From CAZHSN01 sp964535125 (GTDB taxonomy: Bacteria; Armatimonadota; HRBIN16), in NCBI GenBank assembly GCA_964535125.1, contig CAZHSN010000109.1:1-13213 (forward strand): DNA of 13,213 nt. Direction: 5' to 3'. Below are positions 1 through 7,027 of the stretch, piece by piece. Under the pieces are notes generated by a model. That model was not told the origin of the DNA. It ran no database searches and was given only the letters and a program-made list of their open reading frames with translations. Numbering within the stretch: position 1 is the stretch's first letter; every line of letters begins with the position of its first letter. A program made the position numbers and the translations under genes.

Positions 1-201
1 CGGTCATCACTCACCGCGTTTGTGACAGGATTGGCACTACAGGCCGCACACCAACCAACCGACGTGTTGCATTCCCTACGGTTACCTTCACACCCGCGTG
101 GGGCGATGTAAACCATGTACCCGGATCGTTCATCCACGCGGCCATGAGACATGCGCCTTTGGAGACGTGCCAGAAGTCGTAATGCCTGGCGCATTGTTAT
201 A

Positions 202-223
202 GGGGCGGTTCGTGAACCGCCCC
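202..223. repeat. perfect GC-rich palindrome (dispersed-repeat type)
   Basis: The arms GGGGCGGTTC (202-211) and GAACCGCCCC (214-223) are exact reverse complements around a GT centre. There is no T-tract on either side, so it is not a standard intrinsic terminator. Palindromes of this look are, to my recollection, scattered in high copy through some Chloroflexota genomes. That it is a dispersed repeat here is an inference. Confidence 0.65.
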
Positions 224-310
224 GGAGCTACCGATCACTGAGTACACCATCACCCCGCCTGCCAACCGTAGCCACTGCAGAGCGATGTGTATCACGAAGT
301 GACCGGTTGG

Positions 311-330
311 GGTCGGTACACGAACCGCCC
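311..330. repeat. diverged second copy of the 202-223 palindrome
   Basis: This 20-bp stretch matches the inner 20 bases of the 202-223 palindrome at 16 positions. The right arm CGAACCGCCC is intact except for one base next to the centre, while the left arm has decayed. Two relatives about 100 bp apart suggest a small repeat cluster or the remnant of a short non-coding element. Confidence 0.45.
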
Positions 331-481
331 TTGCAGCAGGTCGCCAGATACATATGTCATTCGACAAGTTACCAAGGGTACCGAGTTGAGGGTGAAGCGC
401 CATCGGTGCGGGAAGTGGGCGCCGCGCATTACGCGACGCGGATCGCGATTTCGCCGCGCGTGTACAGAAGACATCTACCCA

Positions 482-542
482 TTGCGGCAACGCCGCAACG
501 GCGGCGCGCAGCGCCGACACCCCCGCGGCCCGTGTGGGCCGC
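482..542. other. three consecutive perfect hairpins
   Basis: Three perfect stems with tiny loops follow one another. TTGCGGC/GCCGCAA (482-488 and 492-498) has a 3-nt loop. CGGCGC/GCGCCG (502-507 and 511-516) has a 3-nt loop. GCGGCCC/GGGCCGC (525-531 and 536-542) has a 4-nt loop. No U-tract follows the last stem on either strand, so simple intrinsic termination is unlikely. They could be a structured 5' leader if the symporter is transcribed from further upstream, or the 3' structure of an unseen transcript. Confidence 0.45.
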
Positions 543-590
543 CTCACCCTTCAATGCTTCATGCCCGCGCCAGTGAATTCTGAGTAATCC

Positions 591-632
591 ATGCGATTAT
601 TGATTAATGATGCGTTTTATGATATGCATAAT
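591..632 (+). promoter_or_regulatory. AT-rich putative promoter/operator of the symporter gene
   Basis: This is the only clearly AT-rich stretch in the upstream region. It holds two -10-like hexamers, TATGAT (618-623) and CATAAT (627-632), but no good -35 at 16-18 bp spacing, so it may need an activator. Inverted 7-mers CGATTAT (594-600) and ATAATCG (628-634) bracket it and could be a regulator site. The operator found at 12871-12885 is not repeated here. Confidence 0.35.
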
Positions 633-661
633 CGGACGTCTGATCTGTTGCGGAGGGTGCT

Positions 662-2263
662 ATGGAGGGCCTGTCTCTGGCGGGCATTGACGTTGCGGTG
701 TTCGTGGTCTATCTCGTGGTTGTGGTCGCGCTGGGCATTGCTGCTGCGCGATCGGTGGGTTCCACCAAGCGCGAGTACTTTCTGGCCGGCGACAAGCTGC
801 CCTGGTGGATGGTGGGCGGCAGTATCGTGGCGGCCAACATCAGCAGCCATCACTTCATCGGCGTCATGGGCACCGCGTATGCGCGCGGCTTCGTGGCGAT
901 GACCATTGAATGGGGCGCGATCCTGATCGGTTTCAACGCGTTGCTTTGGGTGTTCCTGCCGTTCTACCTGCGCAACGGGTTCTACACCATGCCGGAGTTT
1001 CTGCTGCGCCGGTTCGGCAGCGCGGCGCGGACCGCATTCGCACTCCTGATCCTGATCACCTATATCTTCGTCGAAATCGCGGCAGTGCTCTATCTGGGAG
1101 CCATCGCCTTGCATGCATTACTCGGTATTCCCATGACATCCAGCATCATCATTATCGCTGTATTCACCGGGATCTACACCATCGCTGGAGGTCTGCGTGC
1201 GGTGGTCTGGACCGAGATGCTGCAGTTGGTTGTGCTGTTGACCGGCGGCATCGCCTTATCTGCAGCCACCATCCATGCCGCCGGCGGCTGGAACGCCATC
1301 ATGGCAAGTTCCGCCGACTGGCATCTCATCCTGCCGGCAACCGATGCGGACTTCCCGTGGACCATGTACCTCGGCGGCATCACCTGCATCAGCGTGTTCT
1401 ACTGCGCCGCCAACCAGTTCATCGTACAGCGCACGCTGGCCGCGAAGAATGAGTGGCATGCGCGCATGGGGGTGGTCTTTACCGACTACCTGAAGTTCCT
1501 AATGCCGCTGATCATCATCGTACCCGGGTTGCTGGCCCCTCAGCTGTTCCCCAAGCTGGAAAAACCCGATATGGCGTTTCCGACACTGGTGAAAGAGCTG
1601 CTTCCCCCGGGATTGGTGGGACTGGTCATGGCCGGTTTAGTGGCGGCCGTCATGTCCCATCTGTCCGGTGCTGTCAACTCATGCACCACCATCATGACGG
1701 TGGACCTGTATCTGGCGCACTGGCGCAAACAGGCGGATGAACGGCAGGCCGTGTGGTTCGGCAAGCTGGCCGGAGCGGTGATCGTGGTGCTGGGGATCCT
1801 CTGGGCCGTGGTACTGCTGGGCCACTCCGATAAGCCGGTGTTCATCTACCTGCTGAACGCCTACGGGTATGTCACCCCCGGTATCGCCACCATGTTCCTG
1901 CTGGGCATTCTATGGAGACGCACCACGCACGCAGGCGCACTGACCGCCGGCGCGCTGACCATCCCGTTGTCGGTCTTACTGGAGAAGACCGCACCGATGC
2001 TCCCTTGGGGACTCGCACCCTATGTCGAACCGTTCATGAACCGCACAGGTATCGTGTTCTGGTTGTGCATGCTGGCCGCCGCGCTTGTCAGTCTGGTCAC
2101 GCGGCCCAAGTCGGACGCTGAACTGGAAGGACTGATCTGGACTCGCGAGAGCCTCTCGATGCCGGAAGGCCTGAGGCGTGCACGCCCCGTGTGGCAGAGT
2201 CCCGGTCTCTGGTGGGCCATTGTCACCGCCGCGGTGCTGTATATGTTTGTCCGCTACCCCTGA
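662..2263 (+). CDS. sodium:solute symporter (SSS/SLC5 family), sugar type
   Basis: This 533-residue inner-membrane protein belongs to the sodium:solute symporter family, which couples Na+ entry to solute uptake. About 13 hydrophobic segments run from residue 9 to the C-terminus. Family landmarks are AANISSHHFIG (58-67, the unwound TM1 region), GGLRAVVWTEMLQ (176-188, the SSS signature), NQFIVQRTLAAK (251-262) and SGAVNSCTTIMTVDLY (335-350). The last resembles the Na+-site segment of SGLT-type sugar carriers, which favours a sugar or polyol substrate. The length is normal. The ATG at 662 follows GGAGG (651-655) with good spacing. It is transcribed towards the catabolic operon and its TGA directly abuts the stop of the last operon gene. 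The likely role is import of the sugar or small glycoside degraded by that operon. The exact substrate cannot be read from sequence. Confidence 0.93.
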   Translation: MEGLSLAGIDVAVFVVYLVVVVALGIAAARSVGSTKREYFLAGDKLPWWMVGGSIVAANISSHHFIGVMGTAYARGFVAMTIEWGAILIGFNALLWVFLPFYLRNGFYTMPEFLLRRFGSAARTAFALLILITYIFVEIAAVLYLGAIALHALLGIPMTSSIIIIAVFTGIYTIAGGLRAVVWTEMLQLVVLLTGGIALSAATIHAAGGWNAIMASSADWHLILPATDADFPWTMYLGGITCISVFYCAANQFIVQRTLAAKNEWHARMGVVFTDYLKFLMPLIIIVPGLLAPQLFPKLEKPDMAFPTLVKELLPPGLVGLVMAGLVAAVMSHLSGAVNSCTTIMTVDLYLAHWRKQADERQAVWFGKLAGAVIVVLGILWAVVLLGHSDKPVFIYLLNAYGYVTPGIATMFLLGILWRRTTHAGALTAGALTIPLSVLLEKTAPMLPWGLAPYVEPFMNRTGIVFWLCMLAAALVSLVTRPKSDAELEGLIWTRESLSMPEGLRRARPVWQSPGLWWAIVTAAVLYMFVRYP

Positions 2264-3604
2264 TCACCCTGCATGTCGGCCCGGCCGTGTGGCCAACCAC
2301 GTCCAGATCCAGGTGACAAGCAGCAGCGTCATCACCGTGCGCAGGATCGCCACGGGAACGGGCAGGATCTCGCTTCGCCAGTAACGCTTGGGCGCCACCG
2401 CGCCCAGGCGCATCACCGGCTCACCGTCGGTGTCGCGCACCATCGCTGATGCCGTAAACACCGGATCGCAGGCGAAACCGGTCTCTGTCCACACGGCCCG
2501 CCGACCCCTTGGCTGCATGAGTTCGGTGCCTTCGACGCGCAGTTGTAACGCCTTCGGCGTCACCACATCCTCCACGTCGTTACCCCCCAGCCAGACCGGT
2601 TGCGACCAACCGCCTGACACGGTGCGCTGTTGCACGGTAAACCAGGCGGCTTCATCCCACACCAGGAACTCCCGCAGGGTACCCATCAGTGACTCAAACG
2701 ACCGGGGCATCCGCTTCCATGTCACCGCGCCGCCGGCTTCGTACTCCGGTACCGGCCACTCCAGTGACCGCGCGGTGCGGGCGTCCACCAGTTCGGTCAG
2801 CTTGTCGGCATCTTCTTGAAGCATCTTCATCAGCGCATCGCTCTTTTGGGCGCGATGGCTCATCGCGAGTCCGCCGCCTAAAATCAGAGCGGCCAGCGTG
2901 ATGAGCGTGGCGATAAACACCGGCATGGAAAACCGTCCGCGGGAGACCATCTCACCATTGGTCACATACGTCAGGCTCAGCACCATCAGCGCACATCCTG
3001 CCATACGCAACGCCTGGGTAACCGGCCAGTGCGCCAAAGACGGAAGCACCGGCACACCCATTAACACCAGTGCGACTGCCATCAGCCGCCCTGCAGTCTG
3101 CGGATTGCCCCCTGCCGGCGGTACCCACCGGCTGCAAGCCGCCATCACCCGCAGTGCGACATGCCCCGCCAGCACACCACACCCGTACAGATACGCCATG
3201 GTAAACACGGTGCGAGACGCTTCACGATCACCGATGCGATCCAGCGCCAGGAACACCGCGCCCAATACATATGGAAAGAGGGTAACAGCCAAGCGATGGG
3301 TGTGCATCGCCGGCAGGCATCGACTCAGCCACGCATACAGTGCAGGCCACAGGATGTACTGCAGACCGGTGATCACCACCATCGCCACCGCCGCACCGGT
3401 GAACGCCTGGTACCGGTCTTCCAGAACGGTTCGCCAAACGGCAGCCTCCCACATCCCCGCTGCACCGAGCGTGGCCACCAACACCAGCGCCAACATCGGT
3501 CTAGAGACGCCCAGGGTGCGCATCACCCGGTGATGGCGCGCGGTCAGCAGCAGCCAAATCACCCCGGCGCCGCTTTGCAGATACAGACTGATCAGCGGGT
3601 CCAT
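2264..3604 (-). CDS. polytopic membrane protein with sensor-like extracytoplasmic domain, no output domain
   Basis: I do not recognise this 446-residue protein as a named family. About eight hydrophobic segments fill the N-terminal half (roughly 5-22, 36-56, 70-93, 104-123, 132-153, 172-190, 196-214 and 228-248). A soluble domain of some 160 residues follows (about 250-410), then one last membrane segment (about 412-436) and a short basic tail. This resembles the input half of a receptor: a multi-TM module, then a Cache/PAS-like domain between two TM helices. VRDTDGEPVMRLGA (389-402) is the kind of strand-turn-strand seen in Cache domains. No kinase, GGDEF, HAMP or methyl-accepting region follows. 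The ATG at 3604 is preceded by a G-rich Shine-Dalgarno. It is the last operon gene, 26 bp after the reductase. It may sense substrate for a partner in trans, assist the symporter, or be a truncated receptor. Confidence 0.7.
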   Translation of the reverse strand: MDPLISLYLQSGAGVIWLLLTARHHRVMRTLGVSRPMLALVLVATLGAAGMWEAAVWRTVLEDRYQAFTGAAVAMVVITGLQYILWPALYAWLSRCLPAMHTHRLAVTLFPYVLGAVFLALDRIGDREASRTVFTMAYLYGCGVLAGHVALRVMAACSRWVPPAGGNPQTAGRLMAVALVLMGVPVLPSLAHWPVTQALRMAGCALMVLSLTYVTNGEMVSRGRFSMPVFIATLITLAALILGGGLAMSHRAQKSDALMKMLQEDADKLTELVDARTARSLEWPVPEYEAGGAVTWKRMPRSFESLMGTLREFLVWDEAAWFTVQQRTVSGGWSQPVWLGGNDVEDVVTPKALQLRVEGTELMQPRGRRAVWTETGFACDPVFTASAMVRDTDGEPVMRLGAVAPKRYWRSEILPVPVAILRTVMTLLLVTWIWTWLATRPGRHAG

Positions 3605-3630
3605 TCGGCGTCCCCCCTCTATGCGACCGG

Positions 3631-4605
3631 TCAGCGTTCTCCGCTGACGAGATACTTCACGTGTTGAGGTGTCAGTTGGATCTGGAGGGCCTCCAGCGCC
3701 TCACTCAGATGCTCCCGATTCACGGTACCTATTATGGGCACGACAGTGGTCGGACCGGCCAATAACCAGGCCAGTGCGACCTGTGTGGCGGTACAGTCCA
3801 GTTGAGCCGCCAGACTGTTTGCGCGTTTGCGCCGGGCGCGGGCCATCGGGTTGTCGAACGCGCTGGCCATCGGCGCCGACTCACCGCTGAAGAACCCGCA
3901 GGCGGTGCTGCTGTATGCGAAAACCGGCATATGCACGGCACGGTACCACTGGGCGTCACCCGGGGTCACAGCGCGCATCGCCGGATCTGGCGCATCGGGA
4001 ATGTGCCAATTCGGCTGGGCGAGGCTCCACTGGACTTGCGCCGCCACGAACCCCTGTTGATCGCTGCGGCGCGCATACGCGTTGGCCTCGGCGACGCGCT
4101 CCACACGCCAGTTGCTGGCGCCGAACGCCCGAATACGCCCGGATGCACACTCCGTGTTCAGATAATCGATGATGGTTTCGACTGCCTCTCGCGGATCATC
4201 CCGGTGCAGCCAGAAGAGATCGATGTGATCCAGCCCAAGCCGCAGCAGACTGTCATCGATATCCTGACGCAGCCGCTCCGGACTCATGTACCGATCGGGG
4301 CGCGGATACCCGTCGACACCAGGATGCCCGCCCTTCGTCGCCACCAGCAGCCGATCCGGACCCACGCGACGTACCTGCCGCCCCACCTCGCGCTCGCTGG
4401 CGCCGTCGCCTTCCGGCATCCAGAAGCAGTAACAGTGCGCGGTATCCAGACAGTTGCCGCCAGCCTCCAGATAGCGGTCGATCAGACGGTCCACATCCGC
4501 GCCGGTCACCACCGTGCCCAGTCCGCCGGCGCCATAACAGAAGCGCGAAACGGTCAGCGTATCGGTCAGCGGCACCGCAGATGCATATGTAGATGGTTTG
4601 CTCAT
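3631..4605 (-). CDS. aldo/keto reductase
   Basis: This is a 324-residue cytosolic NAD(P)H-dependent oxidoreductase of the (beta/alpha)8 aldo/keto reductase superfamily. The catalytic tetrad is complete: Asp54 (in CLDTAHCY), Tyr59, Lys91 (VATKGG) and His134 (FWLHRDD). GASNWRVERV is the usual strand-6 segment, and PIIGTVNREHLSEAL near the C-terminus is the typical cofactor-phosphate loop. The ATG overlaps the TGA of the glycosidase gene by four bases (ATGA), showing translational coupling. An AAGG lies seven bases upstream. In a deoxysugar operon the natural job would be reduction of a short aldehyde, such as lactaldehyde to propanediol, or of a sugar carbonyl. That role is inferred from context only. 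The fold call is secure, the substrate is not. Confidence 0.92.
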   Translation of the reverse strand: MSKPSTYASAVPLTDTLTVSRFCYGAGGLGTVVTGADVDRLIDRYLEAGGNCLDTAHCYCFWMPEGDGASEREVGRQVRRVGPDRLLVATKGGHPGVDGYPRPDRYMSPERLRQDIDDSLLRLGLDHIDLFWLHRDDPREAVETIIDYLNTECASGRIRAFGASNWRVERVAEANAYARRSDQQGFVAAQVQWSLAQPNWHIPDAPDPAMRAVTPGDAQWYRAVHMPVFAYSSTACGFFSGESAPMASAFDNPMARARRKRANSLAAQLDCTATQVALAWLLAGPTTVVPIIGTVNREHLSEALEALQIQLTPQHVKYLVSGER

Positions 4606-5912
4606 AGGGTTACCTTCAATCCATGCGCCTCGATCAGGGCGTCGGCCAGTTTCACCGTCGTGTCGATGCAGTCCGTACTGCCATCAAGCAGCAGCGCCTG
4701 AATAAAGCCGTCACGGCTGCATCGCAGCGCGGCATCCACGACCGTCTCCACCCAGCCGAATCGAGTGGCCAGCAGGCCGGCCAACGCCGGAAGCATCGGC
4801 GGTTGCTGCAACGGATGCAGCCCGGAAGCCGACGCCACCGCGGGACACTCGATGATCGCATCCGTGGGCAGATCCGGCGCCTGTCCTCGATTCGGCAGAT
4901 TGGCGGAATAGACAGTCATCCGATCGGTACGGATCGCATCGATGATCTCCACCACCTGTTCGTGTTCGCCGGGTTGTCCGTCCAGATCAATCGGTTGCAC
5001 CTCCCGGCGTCCGTCCGCCAATTCCTGCATCGCCGCAAAAGCGGCGTCGCCATCCGCGATACACGCCTCAAATGACCAGACGTCCACACCCAGCTTTCGG
5101 TTGTAATAACGTCCATCGCGGTGCAGCCACGGGAGGAACTCCACGACGTGCCTGTCACCGGGAGCCGGAAAGGCTCCCAACGCCAGCAGTAGTCTCCAGC
5201 ACAGCGCCTGACGGTCGGAGGGATCGGCGCCTTCGTCCACTTCGTGCAGCGCCTCTTCCGCCCGTTGACGCAACGCTGGCATCGCGTCACGGCCATCCAC
5301 GCGGAACTCAATAAACCAGGAGAGATGGTTGATCCCCACGCAACTGTACGCTACATGATCCACGGTGACGTGCAGCTGGGCCGCCAGCCATCGGGCCATA
5401 TCCGGCACCCCGTGGCACAGCCCCACCACCGGCGCACCGGTGGCCTTGCGAATCGCCCGGCAGACAGGCGACATCGGGTTGCCATAGTTGAAAAACAGCG
5501 CATCCGGGCACAGATCCAGCACATCGCGGGCGATCTCCACCATGGCGGGGATCATCCGCATCGCCCGGCTGGTGCCACCCGGCATCACGGTGTCGCCGAC
5601 GGGCTGCCAGATGCCAAAGTTACGCGGGATGAACACATCCTGCTCCCAGGCCCGCCGGCCGCCCACACCAATGGTGCAGATCACCGCGGTACATCCCGGC
5701 AGCAATGCGCGACGATCGGTGTCGGCCTTGACCGTGACCGGCGCGCCGGACACCTCCGCCATGCGCCGTGCCAAATCAGCCGCCACCCGCAACGCGACCG
5801 GATCGGTATCGACCAGCCGCAGTTCCACCGGCTGGTTGCGCCGTATGAAGTCAGCGGTCAATCCACGCGTGAACATGGCGCTTCCCGCGCCGACTAAGCA
5901 GACGATCTCCAT
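4602..5912 (-). CDS. glycoside hydrolase family 4 (NAD+/Mn2+-dependent glycosidase)
   Basis: This 436-residue GH4 enzyme belongs to the family that cleaves glycosides through transient oxidation at C3 using NAD+ and a divalent metal. The Rossmann start is VGAGSAMFTRG (7-17). NYGNPMSP (142-149) is the conserved Asn-Pro-Met loop. Metal ligands are expected at Cys166 (LCHGVPD) and His196 (GINHLSWF). GDRHVVEFLPW (252-262) is another family block. The residues after the Cys differ among GH4 specificities. The CHG form fits neutral or uronic alpha-glycosidases better than the 6-phospho-glycosidases, so it probably acts on unphosphorylated substrate, in keeping with a symporter rather than a PTS. 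An alpha-uronidase releasing rhamnose from a uronosyl-rhamnose is attractive but inferred. TGGAGG precedes the ATG by seven bases. It overlaps the reductase by four bases and follows E1 beta after 63 bp. Confidence 0.92.
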   Translation of the reverse strand: MEIVCLVGAGSAMFTRGLTADFIRRNQPVELRLVDTDPVALRVAADLARRMAEVSGAPVTVKADTDRRALLPGCTAVICTIGVGGRRAWEQDVFIPRNFGIWQPVGDTVMPGGTSRAMRMIPAMVEIARDVLDLCPDALFFNYGNPMSPVCRAIRKATGAPVVGLCHGVPDMARWLAAQLHVTVDHVAYSCVGINHLSWFIEFRVDGRDAMPALRQRAEEALHEVDEGADPSDRQALCWRLLLALGAFPAPGDRHVVEFLPWLHRDGRYYNRKLGVDVWSFEACIADGDAAFAAMQELADGRREVQPIDLDGQPGEHEQVVEIIDAIRTDRMTVYSANLPNRGQAPDLPTDAIIECPAVASASGLHPLQQPPMLPALAGLLATRFGWVETVVDAALRCSRDGFIQALLLDGSTDCIDTTVKLADALIEAHGLKVTL

Positions 5913-5975
5913 CCGTGTGCCTCCAGGCGATATGCCCTGTGTTCAGGATACTGCAGGCACGCCGTGAAGCGGTGG

Positions 5976-7007
5976 TTAGTCGGGCGTCAGGCCATGGCAC
6001 ACGCGGCGCACCGCGACTGCGATGCGTTCCGGTCCTGGAACGTATACGGCCTCCAGCGGCGGTGAGAACGGCGCGGGCGTGTCCGGAGCGGCCACACGCA
6101 ACACCGGTGCGTCCAACTCATCAAAGACGTCCTCCATGACACGCGCCGCGACTTCCGCACCCCATCCCCCGGTCAGTGTATCCTCATGCACAATGACCAG
6201 ACGTCCGGTACGCCGCACCGAGTCGTACAGGGTCTCCCAGTCGAAGGGCGCCAGCCAGCGAGGATCGATCACTTCCGCGTCGATCCCTTCGGACGCCAGC
6301 ATTTCTGCAGCGAATACCGACTCATACACCATACGGAGGTTCGCCAGTACCGTGACATCCCGTCCGGGCCGTACGATGCGCGCACATCCCGGTGGCACGA
6401 TGTAGTCCTGATCGGGGATCTCACTGGACGCGTCGATCGCCCCTTCCACCTTCCGGATACCCTTCGCGCCGTACAGCTTTTTGTGCTCGAATATCAGCAC
6501 CGGATTGTCATCGCGTACGGCGGCCTTCAGGATCCCCTTGGCGTCATACGCATTGGCGGGACATGCGATTTTCCATCCGGGGCAATGCAGGAAGTAACTC
6601 TCCACCGACTGGGCGTGCTGTGCGCCGCGGGCGGTGACGCCCACCGGAGCACGCATCACCATGGGAACCGAAAACCGGCCGCCCGACATGTACCGTATTT
6701 TGGGCGCTTCATTGATCATCTGATCCATACAGCAGAACAGAAAATCACAGTATTGTACATCGGCGATCGGACGCATACCCACCATGGCAGCGCCGATCGC
6801 CGCACCGGCCAGCGCGGCCTCGGAAATCGGCGTGTCCAAGACCCGTTCATGGCCGAACCGGTCGGAAAGACCCAATGTCGCGGTAAACGCGCCTCCGAAC
6901 CCGTTTGTCACACCGATATCCTCACCGATGCAGAACACGCGCGGGTCACGTTCCATCTCCTCGGCGATCGCTTCGCGAATGGCCTCTACATAACTGAGCT
7001 GTCGCAT
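5976..7007 (-). CDS. TPP-dependent 2-oxoacid/acetoin dehydrogenase E1, beta subunit
   Basis: This is a 343-residue beta chain of an alpha2beta2 E1 component (PdhB/AcoB/BkdB type). Conserved features are CIGEDIG (Glu29, near the thiazolium site), TPISEAALAGAAIGAAM (59-75, with Glu63 expected to activate TPP) and the C-terminal transketolase domain with VIHEDTLTGGWGAEVAARV. I chose the ATG at 7007 because AGGAG (7016-7020) lies eight bases upstream and MRQLSYVEAI matches the usual family N-terminus. The in-frame ATG at 7052 would add 15 non-conserved residues and overlap the alpha gene. It starts 20 bp after the alpha stop and forms the enzyme with that subunit. No E2 or E3 gene lies in the window. 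Whether the substrate is pyruvate, a branched-chain oxoacid or a hydroxyketone such as acetoin cannot be decided from this chain. Confidence 0.93.
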   Translation of the reverse strand: MRQLSYVEAIREAIAEEMERDPRVFCIGEDIGVTNGFGGAFTATLGLSDRFGHERVLDTPISEAALAGAAIGAAMVGMRPIADVQYCDFLFCCMDQMINEAPKIRYMSGGRFSVPMVMRAPVGVTARGAQHAQSVESYFLHCPGWKIACPANAYDAKGILKAAVRDDNPVLIFEHKKLYGAKGIRKVEGAIDASSEIPDQDYIVPPGCARIVRPGRDVTVLANLRMVYESVFAAEMLASEGIDAEVIDPRWLAPFDWETLYDSVRRTGRLVIVHEDTLTGGWGAEVAARVMEDVFDELDAPVLRVAAPDTPAPFSPPLEAVYVPGPERIAVAVRRVCHGLTPD

Positions 7008-7015
7008 TAGCGGTT

Positions 7016-7020
7016 CTCCT
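7016..7020 (-). promoter_or_regulatory. ribosome binding site of the E1 beta gene
   Basis: AGGAG on the - strand lies eight bases before the ATG at 7007. It decides that start against the upstream in-frame ATG at 7052. Confidence 0.75.
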
Positions 7021-7027
7021 GTTCCGG

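Larger units (their letters stand above)
1..590. other. gene-free upstream region with palindromes and hairpins
   Basis: I find no convincing coding sequence here. The open frames on both strands are rich in Arg, Pro and Ala, have no recognisable domain and mostly lack a ribosome binding site. The stretch holds an 8-bp inverted repeat (94-101 with 134-141, 32-nt loop), a perfect 10-bp-arm palindrome at 202-223 with a decayed relative at 311-330, and three adjacent perfect hairpins between 482 and 542. No tRNA or riboswitch that I know is recognisable. It may be the far end of a neighbouring transcription unit plus the leader of the symporter gene. Confidence 0.6.

Noticed and set aside
94..141. 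Inverted repeat (8-bp arms, 32-nt loop) as a terminator or riboswitch
   Set aside because: The loop is long, no U-tract follows, and no known riboswitch core could be matched.
151..576. Open frames of 98-141 codons on both strands in the upstream region
   Set aside because: They overlap each other in several frames, include the hairpins and palindromes, show no recognisable motif and have low-complexity Arg/Pro-rich translations.
2270..2300. GGCC-GTGT-GGCC mini-hairpin after the symporter as its terminator
   Set aside because: The stem is only four pairs, has no T-tract and lies inside the coding region of the convergent gene.
3802..4701. A 299-codon + strand open frame across the reductase and glycosidase genes
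   Set aside because: It lies antisense over two clearly identified coupled genes and crosses their boundary. Its translation shows no family features.
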